From assembly GCA_035540375.1 (NCBI GenBank), contig DATLGO010000008.1, positions 1 through 64,000 on the forward strand: DNA of 64,000 nt. Reading direction: 5' to 3'. Under the pieces are notes generated by a model. It did no database searches. It had not been told where the DNA came from and was given only the letters and a program-made list of their open reading frames with translations. The DNA comes from Candidatus Thermoplasmatota archaeon. Lineage in GTDB: Archaea; Thermoplasmatota; SW-10-69-26; JACQPN01; JAJPHT01. Position numbers and translations under genes: made by a program. Below are positions 26,485 to 34,903 of the stretch, piece after piece. The number at the start of each line of letters is the position of its first letter. Position 1 is the stretch's first letter.

Positions 26485-26510
26485 TTGAAATAGGGCGAGC
26501 GTCGCTCGCC
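26485..26510 (+). promoter_or_regulatory. TATA box and perfect palindrome in front of the ABC pump
   Basis: TTGAAATAG (26485-26493) lies about 27 bases before GTG 26516. Immediately after it is GGCGAGCGTCGCTCGCC (26494-26510), a perfect palindrome of 8-base arms around one T. It would cover the transcription start, the classic position for a repressor operator. The regulator is not identified. Confidence 0.62.
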
Positions 26511-26515
26511 GACGT

Positions 26516-27469
26516 GTGGCAGAACCCGTCATCGTCGCCCGCGACATCCGCAAGGCGTACGGCAGGACCGAGGCCCTGAAGGGCGTCGACCTCGAGGTCC
26601 GCGAGGGCACCATCCTGGGGCTCCTCGGCCCGAACGGCGCCGGCAAGACGACGCTCGTCCGCATCCTTGCGACGCTCCTCCGCGCCGACGGCGGCGTCGC
26701 CACGGTCGCGGGCCTGGACGTCGCGCGCGAAGCGTCCGCGCTCCGCCGCGTCATCGGCCTCGCGGGACAGTACGCGGCCGTCGACGAGTCGCTCACGGGC
26801 CGCGAGAACGTCGTCCTCGCGGCGCGCCTCCACCACCTCCCGAAGGCCGAGGCGCGCCGCCGCGCCGACGACCTCCTCGCGCGATTCGATCTCCTCGAGG
26901 CGGCCGACCGCCCCGCGCGGACGTACTCGGGAGGCATGCGCCGCCGGCTCGACCTCGCGGCGAGCCTCGTCGGCGACCCGACCGTGCTCTTCCTCGACGA
27001 GCCGACGACGGGCCTCGACCCGCGCTCGCGCCTCGCGCTCTGGTCCATCATCGACGGGCTGCGCCGCGAAGGAAAGACGATCCTCCTCACGACGCAGTAC
27101 CTCGAGGAGGCGGACCGGCTTGCGGACCGCATCGCCGTCGTGGACCGCGGCGTCATCATCGCGGAAGGCACCGCGAGCGAGCTCAAGCGGAAGGTCGGCG
27201 GCGACGTGGTCGAGGTGCACCTCTCGGACCCGGCGCAGGCCGAGGCCGCGCAAGTCGCGCTCGCCCCGCTCGGCGCCACGGTCGACGCGGCGCGCCTGAG
27301 GGCGCACCTTCCCGCGACGGAGGGCACGCGGACGCTTGCGGCCGCCGTGCGCGCGCTCGACGAGGCGAAGATCGAGACGACGGACATCGCGCTGAGGCGC
27401 CCGAGCCTCGACGACGTCTTCCTCGCGATCACGGGCCGCGCGGCCGAGGCCGAGGAGGGGTCCGCGTGA
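26516..27469 (+). CDS. ABC transporter ATPase, DrrA-like
   Basis: ABC ATPase of 317 residues. Walker A GLLGPNGAGKTTLVR, Q-loop region GLAGQYAAVDESLTG, signature YSGGMRRRLDLAASL, Walker B VLFLDEPTTGLDPRSR and H-loop ILLTTQYLEEA (Gln at the switch position, as in DrrA). The C-terminal extension after residue 215 also matches DrrA, the ATPase of the daunorubicin resistance pump. GTG 26516 follows the palindromic promoter. It overlaps the permease gene by GTGA. It should energise export of drugs or lipids. Confidence 0.93.
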   Translation: MAEPVIVARDIRKAYGRTEALKGVDLEVREGTILGLLGPNGAGKTTLVRILATLLRADGGVATVAGLDVAREASALRRVIGLAGQYAAVDESLTGRENVVLAARLHHLPKAEARRRADDLLARFDLLEAADRPARTYSGGMRRRLDLAASLVGDPTVLFLDEPTTGLDPRSRLALWSIIDGLRREGKTILLTTQYLEEADRLADRIAVVDRGVIIAEGTASELKRKVGGDVVEVHLSDPAQAEAAQVALAPLGATVDAARLRAHLPATEGTRTLAAAVRALDEAKIETTDIALRRPSLDDVFLAITGRAAEAEEGSA

Positions 27470-28257
27470 ACGTCGGGTCCCCCGGCCTCGGCCAGCGCGC
27501 CCGATGGGCCGTCTCCGACACGATGCTGCTCACGTGGCGGAACCTCATGCATTACGTGCGCATCCCGCAGCTCATCGTCTTCGCGATCATCCAGCCGATC
27601 ATGTTCACGGTGCTTTTCGCGTACGTCTTCGGGGGCGCCATCTCGACGCCCGGCGGATCGTACGTGGACTTCCTCATCCCCGGCATCATCGTGCAGACGG
27701 TCGTCTTCGGCTCGCTCATGAGCGGCATCAGCATCGTCGAGGACGTCCAGAAGGGCGTCATGGACCGCTTCCGCTCCCTCCCGATCGCGCGCGGGACCGT
27801 CCTCGCCGCGAGGACGCTGAGCGACACCCTGCGCAACACGCTCTCCGTGTTCATCATGGCGGGCGTCGGCTACCTCATCGGCTACCGCTTCCACGGCACG
27901 GTCGGAGACGCGGTCCTCGGTCTCGCGATCACGGTCGCGGTCGGGCTCGCGTTCTCGTGGATCGCCGCGACGATCGGGCTTCTCGTGCGCGACACGCAGA
28001 CCGCCGAGATCGCGGGCTTCACGTGGGCGTTTCCGCTCGTCTTCGCGTCGAGCATCTTCGTCCCGATCGACACGATGCCCGCGTGGCTCAGGGCCTTCGC
28101 CGAGCAGAGCCCCATCACCCTCGCGGCCGACGCCGTGCGGGCGGCCTCCTTCGGTACCCCCATGGGCGACGCGGGTTGGTTGACGCTCCTCTGGTGCGCG
28201 GGGATCACGGCCGTCTTCGGGTTCCTCGCGGTGCGGCGCTTCTCGCGGCTCACCTGA
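27466..28257 (+). CDS. ABC-2 type permease, DrrB-like
   Basis: Permease of 263 residues with six membrane segments. The signature MFTVLFAYVFGGAISTPGGS, the VDFLIPGIIVQTVVFGS motif and DVQKGVMDRFRSLPIARGTV are typical of DrrB. C-terminal FAEQSPITLAADAVRA is likewise family-like. Starts by GTGA overlap with the ATPase, so the two form one pump, presumably for hydrophobic compounds. No substrate-specific gene is adjacent. Confidence 0.92.
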   Translation: MNVGSPGLGQRARWAVSDTMLLTWRNLMHYVRIPQLIVFAIIQPIMFTVLFAYVFGGAISTPGGSYVDFLIPGIIVQTVVFGSLMSGISIVEDVQKGVMDRFRSLPIARGTVLAARTLSDTLRNTLSVFIMAGVGYLIGYRFHGTVGDAVLGLAITVAVGLAFSWIAATIGLLVRDTQTAEIAGFTWAFPLVFASSIFVPIDTMPAWLRAFAEQSPITLAADAVRAASFGTPMGDAGWLTLLWCAGITAVFGFLAVRRFSRLT

Positions 28258-28334
28258 GCGGGATCGACGCCCCGCCCGGCGTCGGAGGCCGCGAAGCGGA
28301 AGCGTTCAAACCCTCCCGGAACCCTTGCCTTCCC

Positions 28335-28646
28335 ATGGAGCCTCTTCCCGCATCGGGGCTCGAGGACGAACTCGTCGCCTGGGGCGCGCTCGAGCGCGCG
28401 GGCGACGGCTACGCGTGGACGCGCCGGTTCCGGGGCTTCGTGATGCGGGAGGCCGCGCGCCTCGCCGGCGAGGAGCGCGCGGGCCGCGCGCCCGCGGGCG
28501 GCGCGCTCGCGAACGCCGTCGTGGGCGCGCTCGAGGCCTTCCCCCATCCCGACGGCGCGGCCTACGGCGAGCTTCACGCGCGCCGCCTCGTCGAGATCGA
28601 GCTCGCGGCCCTCCCCGAGGAGCTCCGCCGCGCGCTCGGCGCGTGA
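28335..28646 (+). CDS. small soluble protein, unknown
   Basis: Protein of 103 residues, helical and Ala-rich. The start LEDELVAWGALERAGDGYAW reads like part of a winged-helix domain, and the C-terminus is helical (RRLVEIELAALPEELRRALG). I do not recognise the family. ATG 28335 is preceded about 28 bases upstream by GCGTTCAAACCC, a plausible TATA element, so it has its own promoter after the pump genes. Confidence 0.55.
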   Translation: MEPLPASGLEDELVAWGALERAGDGYAWTRRFRGFVMREAARLAGEERAGRAPAGGALANAVVGALEAFPHPDGAAYGELHARRLVEIELAALPEELRRALGA

Positions 28647-28698
28647 CGTCCTCCGCGGCCCGCGGCGCGCGCGGCGAGAGCGCGGACCGCTCCGGCGT

Positions 28699-29082
28699 TC
28701 ACGGCGCCGGGAGCGGCCGGTCCCGCTCGATGAGCAGGAACTCGTTGCCGCTCGGGTCCGCGACCGTCGCGTAGGTGGGCCCCCAAGGCGCCTTCCAGGG
28801 GCCTTCGAGCACGTCGGCGCCGCGGCCGCGCAGCGCCTCGACGGCCTTCGCGCAGTCGTCGACCCCGAACATGAGCCCGCTCACCGTGCCGGCGGGGCGG
28901 CCCGGTTCGCCGGGCTCCTGCACGTGCATCGAGAGGCGCGCGCCCCCCGGAAGCGCGAAGACGAGGAGGCCTTGCGCGAAGACGAGCTCGCGAAACCCCA
29001 TGACGTCGCGGTAGAACCGGCGCGAGGCCTCGAGGTCGGTCACGTGGAGCGTGATGCAGTCGAGTTCCCGGACGATGGACAT
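28699..29082 (-). CDS. VOC-superfamily (glyoxalase-like) protein
   Basis: Protein of 127 residues with two beta-alpha-beta-beta-beta modules. ELDCITLHVTDLEASRRFYR starts the first, MFGVDDCAKAVEALRGRGAD the second, and ATVADPSGNEFLLIE ends it with the usual metal-side Glu. It could bind a metal and an unknown metabolite or act as a fosfomycin/bleomycin resistance-like protein. ATG 29082 gives the standard start. Divergent from the ATP-grasp operon. Confidence 0.8.
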   Translation of the reverse strand: MSIVRELDCITLHVTDLEASRRFYRDVMGFRELVFAQGLLVFALPGGARLSMHVQEPGEPGRPAGTVSGLMFGVDDCAKAVEALRGRGADVLEGPWKAPWGPTYATVADPSGNEFLLIERDRPLPAP

Positions 29083-29190
29083 GCGTCCGCGAGCGCGGGC
29101 GGGCGGCAAATCGCTGTCGCCCGCCCTCGGCCCCGGGTCCATGGATACATATGACCCGAGTCCCATCGGCGGGGATACGGAGAGGTCGCT

Positions 29191-30627
29191 CTGAGGCTCG
29201 GCGCCTACGACACGGAAGGATTCTACGACGAGACGTTCGCCCCCGACGGCACGCCGCGGCCCGGGAACGCCTTCCTCGTCGAGGCCTTCTCGGGTTTCTC
29301 GGAGGCCGAGCTCGCCCGGCGGCAACGCGCGGCCGACATCGCGTTCCTCAACCAGGGCATCACGTTCACGGTGTACGGCGACAAGGCCGGGCGAGAGAAG
29401 ATCTTCCCCTTCGACATCGTGCCGCGCATCGTGCGCTGGCAGGAATGGACCCACGTCGCGCGCGGCCTCGAGCAGCGCATCCGGGCGCTCAACGCCTTCG
29501 TCGCGGACGTGTACGGCGAAGGGCGCATCCTCAAGGCGGGCATCGTGCCCGAGGACCTCGTGCGATCGAGCCGCGGGTTCAGGCCCCGACTCGTCGGCGT
29601 GCGGCCGCCCCGCGACGTGTGGTGCCACGTGAGCGGCATCGACCTCGTGCGCCACGGCGACGGCGCGCTCTACGTGCTCGAGGACAACATCCGCACGCCC
29701 TCGGGCGTCTCGTACGTGCTCGAGAACCGGGAGATCATGAAGAAGGTCCTGCCGGAGCTCTTCGAGCGCGCGAACGTGCAACCGGTCGCGAACTATCCGA
29801 ACCTGCTCCTCGAAACGCTGACGCAGCTCTCCGATCGTCGCGATCCGACCGTGGTCGTGCTCACCCCCGGCATGTACAACAGCGCCTACTTCGAGCATTC
29901 GTATCTCGCGCAGAAGATGGGCATCGAGCTCGTGGAAGGCAGCGACCTCGTGGTGGACGGGGACGAGGTCAAGATGCGGACGACGCGCGGCCTCCGGCGC
30001 GTGGACGTCATCTATCGGCGCATCGACGACGACTTCCTCGACCCGAAGGCCTTCCGCGAGGACAGCCTCCTCGGCGTCGCGGGCCTCATCGACGTGTTCG
30101 AGAAGGGGAACGTCGCGCTCGCGAACGCCCCCGGCACGGGCGTCGCGGACGACAAGGCCGTCTACCCCTACGTCCCGAAGATGATCCGATTCTACCTCGG
30201 CGAAACGCCTGTCCTCCCGAACGTTCCGACGCTCGTGTGCTGGGACGACAAGGAGCGCGCCGAGGTCCTCGCGAACCTCGACAAGCTTGTCGTGAAGGCC
30301 GCGAACGAATCGGGCGGCTACGGAATGCTCGTCGGGCCGCACGCGACGCCGGACGAGCGCGAAGCGTTCGCCAAGCGCATCGAGGAGAATCCGCGCAACT
30401 ACATCGCCCAGCCGACGCTCGCGCTCTCGCGCGTTCCCACTCGGGTGGGGGGCACGTTCGAGGGGCGCCACGTCGATCTCCGCCCGTACGTGCTCCACGG
30501 CCGCGAGATCAAGGTCGTCCCCGGCGGCCTCACGCGCGTCGCGCTCAGGAAGGGCTCGCTCGTCGTGAACTCCAGCCAGGGAGGCGGGAGCAAGGACACG
30601 TGGGTCCTCGGCCCGGAGGGCGCCTGA
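29191..30627 (+). CDS. circularly permuted ATP-grasp protein
   Basis: Protein of about 478 residues of the circularly permuted type-2 ATP-grasp family (DUF404/DUF407). Landmarks: YDTEGFYDETFAPDGTPRPG, RQRAADIAFLNQGITFTVYG, YVLEDNIRTPSGVSYVLENR, ITVLTPGMYNSAYFEHSYLA-type middle (here VVVLTPGMYNSAYFEHSYLA) and KAANESGGYGMLVGP. It is predicted to form an amide or peptide bond using ATP. The start seems to be CTG 29191, four bases after GGAGAGGT; no ATG or GTG keeps the conserved N-terminus. A TACATATG box lies at about 29144-29151. First gene of a three-gene operon with TGATG overlap. Confidence 0.86.
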   Translation: MRLGAYDTEGFYDETFAPDGTPRPGNAFLVEAFSGFSEAELARRQRAADIAFLNQGITFTVYGDKAGREKIFPFDIVPRIVRWQEWTHVARGLEQRIRALNAFVADVYGEGRILKAGIVPEDLVRSSRGFRPRLVGVRPPRDVWCHVSGIDLVRHGDGALYVLEDNIRTPSGVSYVLENREIMKKVLPELFERANVQPVANYPNLLLETLTQLSDRRDPTVVVLTPGMYNSAYFEHSYLAQKMGIELVEGSDLVVDGDEVKMRTTRGLRRVDVIYRRIDDDFLDPKAFREDSLLGVAGLIDVFEKGNVALANAPGTGVADDKAVYPYVPKMIRFYLGETPVLPNVPTLVCWDDKERAEVLANLDKLVVKAANESGGYGMLVGPHATPDEREAFAKRIEENPRNYIAQPTLALSRVPTRVGGTFEGRHVDLRPYVLHGREIKVVPGGLTRVALRKGSLVVNSSQGGGSKDTWVLGPEGA

Positions 30628-31607
30628 TGCTCTCCCGCGTCGCGAGCCAGGTGCACTGGCTCAACCGCTACATCGAGCGCGCGGAGAACGTCGCGCGCTT
30701 CATCGACGTGAACCTCAACCTGATGCTCGAGATGGACGCCGCGCACCAGCAATGGATGCCGCTCGTCGCGACCGCGGGCGACGAGGCGGCGTTCGCGGCG
30801 CGCTACAAGGAGCCGTCGAAGGCGAACGTCATCCGCTTCCTCACGTTCGACGCGTCGAACCCGAACTCGATCCTCTCCTGCCTCCGCATGGCGCGAGAGA
30901 ACGCGCGAAGCGTCCGGGAGATCATCTCGAGCGAGATGTGGACCCAGGTGAACGTGAGCTACCTCGCGGTCGAGGAGGCGGTCGCGAAGGGGAACGTGCT
31001 CGACGACCCTCGAGACTTCTTCGCGCGGGTGAAGATGGACAGCCACCTCTTCGGCGGCATCATGGACGCGACGATGTCGCACGGCGAGGCGTGGCATTTC
31101 GGCCGCCTCGGCAGGCTGCTCGAGCGCGCGGACAAGACGGCGCGCATCCTCGACGTGAAGTACTACGTTCTCCTCCCGAGCCTCGAGGACGTCGGGAGCC
31201 CCTTCGACGACCTGCAGTGGCAGGCGGTCCTCAAATCCGCAAGCGCCCTCGAGATGTACCGCAAGGAGCGGCGCCGCCGGATCACGCCGCGCGACGTCGC
31301 AGACTTCCTCATCCTGTCGCGCGACTTCCCCCGCTCCATCCGAAGCTCGCTTGCGACCGCCGAGGAATCGCTCCATCGCATCACGGGAACCCCGGGCCAC
31401 GCCTTCCGCAACGCGGCGGAGAAGCGGCTCGGCCGCCTGAGGAGCGAATTCGACTATCTGGAGATCGAGGACGTGTTCGCGGTCGGGCTCCACGAATTCC
31501 TCCAGCGCGTCCTGAGCGAGATCCGCTACGTGGGCGACGGCATCCACGAGAGCTTCTTCGCGCCGCGGGCGATCCCGGCCGCGACGCGCCGGGAGGCCCC
31601 GCAATGA
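30627..31607 (+). CDS. alpha-E domain protein (DUF403)
   Basis: All-alpha protein of 326 residues. LSRVASQVHWLNRYIERAEN is the classic alpha-E N-terminus, then repeated Glu-rich helices (ARENARSVREIISSEMWTQV, LGRLLERADKTARILDVKYY). Function unknown in the literature; it nearly always accompanies the permuted ATP-grasp protein and a transglutaminase, implying a shared peptide-making or modifying pathway. ATG overlaps the ATP-grasp stop (TGATG); the stop overlaps the next gene as ATGA. Confidence 0.9.
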   Translation: MLSRVASQVHWLNRYIERAENVARFIDVNLNLMLEMDAAHQQWMPLVATAGDEAAFAARYKEPSKANVIRFLTFDASNPNSILSCLRMARENARSVREIISSEMWTQVNVSYLAVEEAVAKGNVLDDPRDFFARVKMDSHLFGGIMDATMSHGEAWHFGRLGRLLERADKTARILDVKYYVLLPSLEDVGSPFDDLQWQAVLKSASALEMYRKERRRRITPRDVADFLILSRDFPRSIRSSLATAEESLHRITGTPGHAFRNAAEKRLGRLRSEFDYLEIEDVFAVGLHEFLQRVLSEIRYVGDGIHESFFAPRAIPAATRREAPQ

Positions 31608-32431
31608 GGATCCGGATCGCCCACCGCACGGCCTACAGCTACTCGGCGCCGGTGCGCCTCGATCCCCAGGTCGTGCGGCTCAAGCCCGCGACCGACGCCC
31701 GCCAACGCCTCCTTTCCTGGGCCCTCGCGGTCGATCCCGCCGACGCCAAGGTCGCGGAGGCCCTCGATGCCTCGGGCTTCTGGGCGACGACCCTCGCGAC
31801 CGAGGCCGGGCTCGAGCGATTCGTCCTCGAAACGGAATCCCTCGTCGAGACGATGCCCCTTCCCCCCATCGATTCCGCGCCGCGTCTGCCGTGGCGGGAC
31901 CCCGCGCTCCTTCCAGAAGGCGCCCGCGCCTGGCGCCTGCCGCGCGACGAGGACCCCGAGGTCGTGCGGTTCGCCCTCGACGTCGCCCAGGGGGCCTCCT
32001 GGGAGACGCTCCCCTTCCTCGGCGACCTCGCGAGGCGCATCCACACCACGCACCAGCACCGGGTCCGCCACGAAGGATCGCCGTGGACGCCGCGCGCGAC
32101 GCTCGACGCTCGGGAGGGCGCCTGCCGCGATTTCGCCGTCCTCTTCGTGGCCGCCTGTCGCCTCTTGGGCGTTCCCGCGAGATTCGTGAGCGGATATCGC
32201 GTGATCGAGGCCACGCGCCAGGGCCAGGAGCTGCACGCGTGGGCCGAAGCCTGGATTCCCGGGCACGGTTGGCGGGGGTTCGATCCCACGGATGGACGCC
32301 CCGTCGAGGACCGCCACGTCGCCGTCGCGGCAGGCTCCGTGGCCGAGGCCGCGCCCGTGACGGGAACGTTCTGGGGGCCCGCGGGCGTCGTCTCCCGCCT
32401 CGAGACGCGCGTCGACGCGCGGATCGAGTGA
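31604..32431 (+). CDS. transglutaminase-like cysteine protease-fold protein
   Basis: Protein of 275 residues with an N-terminal beta domain (MRIRIAHRTAYSYSAPVRLD) and a transglutaminase core. The catalytic triad is Cys174 in EGACRDFAVLF, His211 in ELHAWAEAW and Asp227 in FDPTDG, all intact. It may hydrolyse or cross-link amide bonds of a peptide produced by the ATP-grasp partner. Starts by ATGA overlap with the alpha-E gene. There is no signal peptide, so it acts in the cytoplasm. Confidence 0.9.
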   Translation: MRIRIAHRTAYSYSAPVRLDPQVVRLKPATDARQRLLSWALAVDPADAKVAEALDASGFWATTLATEAGLERFVLETESLVETMPLPPIDSAPRLPWRDPALLPEGARAWRLPRDEDPEVVRFALDVAQGASWETLPFLGDLARRIHTTHQHRVRHEGSPWTPRATLDAREGACRDFAVLFVAACRLLGVPARFVSGYRVIEATRQGQELHAWAEAWIPGHGWRGFDPTDGRPVEDRHVAVAAGSVAEAAPVTGTFWGPAGVVSRLETRVDARIE

Positions 32432-32438
32432 AGCCCCT

Positions 32439-34811
32439 TCACCCCGACCGCGCGCCCGCGACCTCGCGCGCCCGACGCTTCGCGGCGGCCGCGGCCCCCG
32501 CGTGCCCGCACGCCTCCTCCGCCGCGGCGAGCGAGGTCCATGCGAAGGCGAGATACGGCGGCGTCTCGACGACCGCCGACTCGAACGTCGCGGTCGCGGC
32601 CGCGATCGCGTCGCGGCCCTCGGGCGCGCGGCCCGTCGCGACGCACGCATCCGCGAACCCCGAGGCGGCTCCAAGCTCGAGATACGGGCTTGCGACAAGC
32701 CGGGCCGCCTCGATCCCCTCCTTGCCCGCGGCCAGGGCTTCGTCGTGATGTCCCGACCTCGTGGCGAGGATCGCGACGTCGCAGAGCGCGCAGGCCAGAA
32801 GCCACGTGTCGCCGAGGCGGCGCGCGACCGCGAGCGTCTCGCGCGCGTGGAGAAGCCCTAACGCGGCCTCCCCGGGACCGCCGCGGATCACGGCCCTCTC
32901 GGTGAGCGCCGTGCGCGCGAGGACCTCTCCGCGCAGGTTGCGCGCGACGCGCGCGAGCCTCAGCGCCTCCTCGGCCCAGGCCCGGCCGTCCCCGCCCCGT
33001 TGCGTTTCGGCGCGCGCCGCGCCGCTGTAGGCGAACGAGATGAGCCTCGGATCGTCGGTCTGCTCCGCGGCCTCGAGCGCGCGCTCGTGGGCCTCTCGCG
33101 CGCGACCGCCATCCGTCTCCTCCAGAAGCAGCGCGCGCGCAAGCAGCGCGTCGGCCGTGAGATTGGGGGATGTCGACTCGGCGGCCGCGCGATCGTAGAG
33201 GGCGAGCGCGCGCGGGGGATCCCCCGCGCGACGGGCCTCTTCGGCGCTCTCGATCAGGAAACGCGCCGCGAGGGGGCCCCGGGAGGGCGCGAAGGGTTCG
33301 GCCCGCGCAAGGAGGGCGGCGCTGTCGCCTCCGTCCCGCCGAGCGAGGTTCGCCCGCTCGATGAGCGCCGCCGCGCGGATCTCCTTGGATGCAACGGTCT
33401 CAGAGGCCTCGAGAAGGAGCCGGGCATACGCGTCCCCGAAGCCGTGCTCCACGAAGCGGTACGTCCGCTCCACGGCCTCCCGCACGACGACCGCGCCTGC
33501 GGCCTTCGGATCCTCCCCGGCAAGCGCGAGCCGCAAGGCCTCCAGGCCCCGCGCGGGATCGCGGTCGTCCATGAGCATCTTCGCGGCGCGCGACCGAGCC
33601 GAACGGGGGGCGAGCGGCGAGAGGACGCTGCGCACGAGGTCGTGCACCATCCATCCATCGGGCGTGCGCGTGGCCAGTCCGCGCGCGGCGAGGCGCAGGA
33701 GGAGGTCGTGCCCGCGCGCGACTTCCGCGACGTCTTCGGCCTCCTTCTCGGAGAACGGGACCTCGAGGACGGCGAGCGCGAGGACGGCGTCCCGATCGGT
33801 TGCGGGCAGGGCCGCGAGGACATCGTCGGTCAGGAAGGCCCGCACGTCGTCCCCCAGGAAGAACGGGTCGTCCGAATCCGACGCGAGCCGATCCCGGCTG
33901 AGCAGGAGCGAGAGCGGATGACCCGCCGACCGGGCGTGGAGCCGATCGGCCCGCTCCGCCTCCGCGCCGGTCGCGCCGAGAAGCCGCCGCGCGTCCTCCC
34001 GGGTGAGCCCCCCGAGCTCGAAGGATGCGAAGTCGCGGGGAAGGGCGCGCGGAAAGGCGCGGGCGGCCACGATGGCGGCGCCCCCGCGCAGGCGGCGCGC
34101 GACGTCCGCGAAGGCGTCGACGGCGCCGTCCGTCGCCACTTCGGCGCGGTCGAGCACGAGGAGGGCCCCCTGCGCGGAGGCGGCGTGCGCCACAGCGTGG
34201 ACGAGCGTCGTGTCGTCCTCGTCGTCGAGACCTTCGACGGGCGCCTTCCGTCGCAGCGCGGAGGCGAGCCGGGCAAGGAGCAGCGGCGCCGATTCGCCCG
34301 GCGCCGCCGTCCGCCACGCGACCGGCCCGGGCCACCGCGCGGCGAAGGCGGCAAGCAGGGTCGTCTTCCCGATGCCGCCCAGCCCGTGGAGGCAGACGGC
34401 GCGACGATCCATGGCGAGGCCCGAAAGCGCCTCGAGCTCGACCTCGCGCCCGACGATGGAGGCGACGGCCGGCGGCGATTCGGACAGGAAGGCGGGCATT
34501 GGATCCCCATCGATGCCTTCGATGCTCAGCCCATCTCCGGTGAGGTTGACCACCAGGCTCTTGCGGACAAGGCGATAGAGCCGCACCGTGCGGCCCACGT
34601 TCGCCCATTCCGCCGCGAGGACGCCGAGTCGCTCGAACGACCGCAGGCGACGGGACGTCTCCTCCTCGGAGAGGCCCACGAGCTCCGCAAGACGCCGCGT
34701 GTAGAGCGGCTCGACCGCGAGGTGCGCGAGGATCGCCCGGTTGGTCGGGTTCGAGAGCAGCTGGAGGAGGTCGTCCCCGGGCACCTTCCCGCATCGTTTC
34801 GCGCGAGGCAT
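32439..34811 (-). CDS. winged-helix STAND NTPase with TPR repeats
   Basis: Large regulator of 790 residues. Residues about 12-85 form an ArsR-like winged helix (LLQLLSNPTNRAILAHLAVE, LVGLSEEETSRRLRSFERLG). Walker A is HGLGGIGKTTLL near 142, Walker B about 205-215 (ALLVLDRAE), with a STAND helical domain to about 400, then helical TPR-like repeats to the end (AGDPPRALALYDRAAAES). The architecture resembles MalT-like signal-transducing ATPases: ligand on TPR, ATP switch, DNA-binding output. The 3' end is 7 bases from the transglutaminase stop. ATG 34811 lies near an inverted repeat, so autoregulation is likely. Confidence 0.82.
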   Translation of the reverse strand: MPRAKRCGKVPGDDLLQLLSNPTNRAILAHLAVEPLYTRRLAELVGLSEEETSRRLRSFERLGVLAAEWANVGRTVRLYRLVRKSLVVNLTGDGLSIEGIDGDPMPAFLSESPPAVASIVGREVELEALSGLAMDRRAVCLHGLGGIGKTTLLAAFAARWPGPVAWRTAAPGESAPLLLARLASALRRKAPVEGLDDEDDTTLVHAVAHAASAQGALLVLDRAEVATDGAVDAFADVARRLRGGAAIVAARAFPRALPRDFASFELGGLTREDARRLLGATGAEAERADRLHARSAGHPLSLLLSRDRLASDSDDPFFLGDDVRAFLTDDVLAALPATDRDAVLALAVLEVPFSEKEAEDVAEVARGHDLLLRLAARGLATRTPDGWMVHDLVRSVLSPLAPRSARSRAAKMLMDDRDPARGLEALRLALAGEDPKAAGAVVVREAVERTYRFVEHGFGDAYARLLLEASETVASKEIRAAALIERANLARRDGGDSAALLARAEPFAPSRGPLAARFLIESAEEARRAGDPPRALALYDRAAAESTSPNLTADALLARALLLEETDGGRAREAHERALEAAEQTDDPRLISFAYSGAARAETQRGGDGRAWAEEALRLARVARNLRGEVLARTALTERAVIRGGPGEAALGLLHARETLAVARRLGDTWLLACALCDVAILATRSGHHDEALAAGKEGIEAARLVASPYLELGAASGFADACVATGRAPEGRDAIAAATATFESAVVETPPYLAFAWTSLAAAEEACGHAGAAAAAKRRAREVAGARSG

Positions 34812-34822
34812 GTAGCTTCCGC

Positions 34823-34848
34823 CGGTCTGCGGTCGCCCCCGCAGACCG
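34823..34848. promoter_or_regulatory. 10-base-arm inverted repeat between STAND regulator and cupin
   Basis: CGGTCTGCGG and CCGCAGACCG are perfect complements separated by six bases (TCGCCC). The repeat lies 12 bases before the regulator's start codon and 56 before the cupin start, an ideal place for the regulator to control both genes. It could alternatively form an RNA hairpin in the regulator's leader. Confidence 0.6.
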
Positions 34849-34903
34849 CGAGACCATGTCCTTCGCGGGCCTGTGTCCCTTGCCGACAAGGCGACGTGAG
34901 ACC

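Noticed and set aside
25453-27894. An 813-codon minus frame covering the CBS and pump region
   Set aside because: It is antisense to motif-perfect DrrA and covers the CBS gene in another frame; composition is shadow-like.
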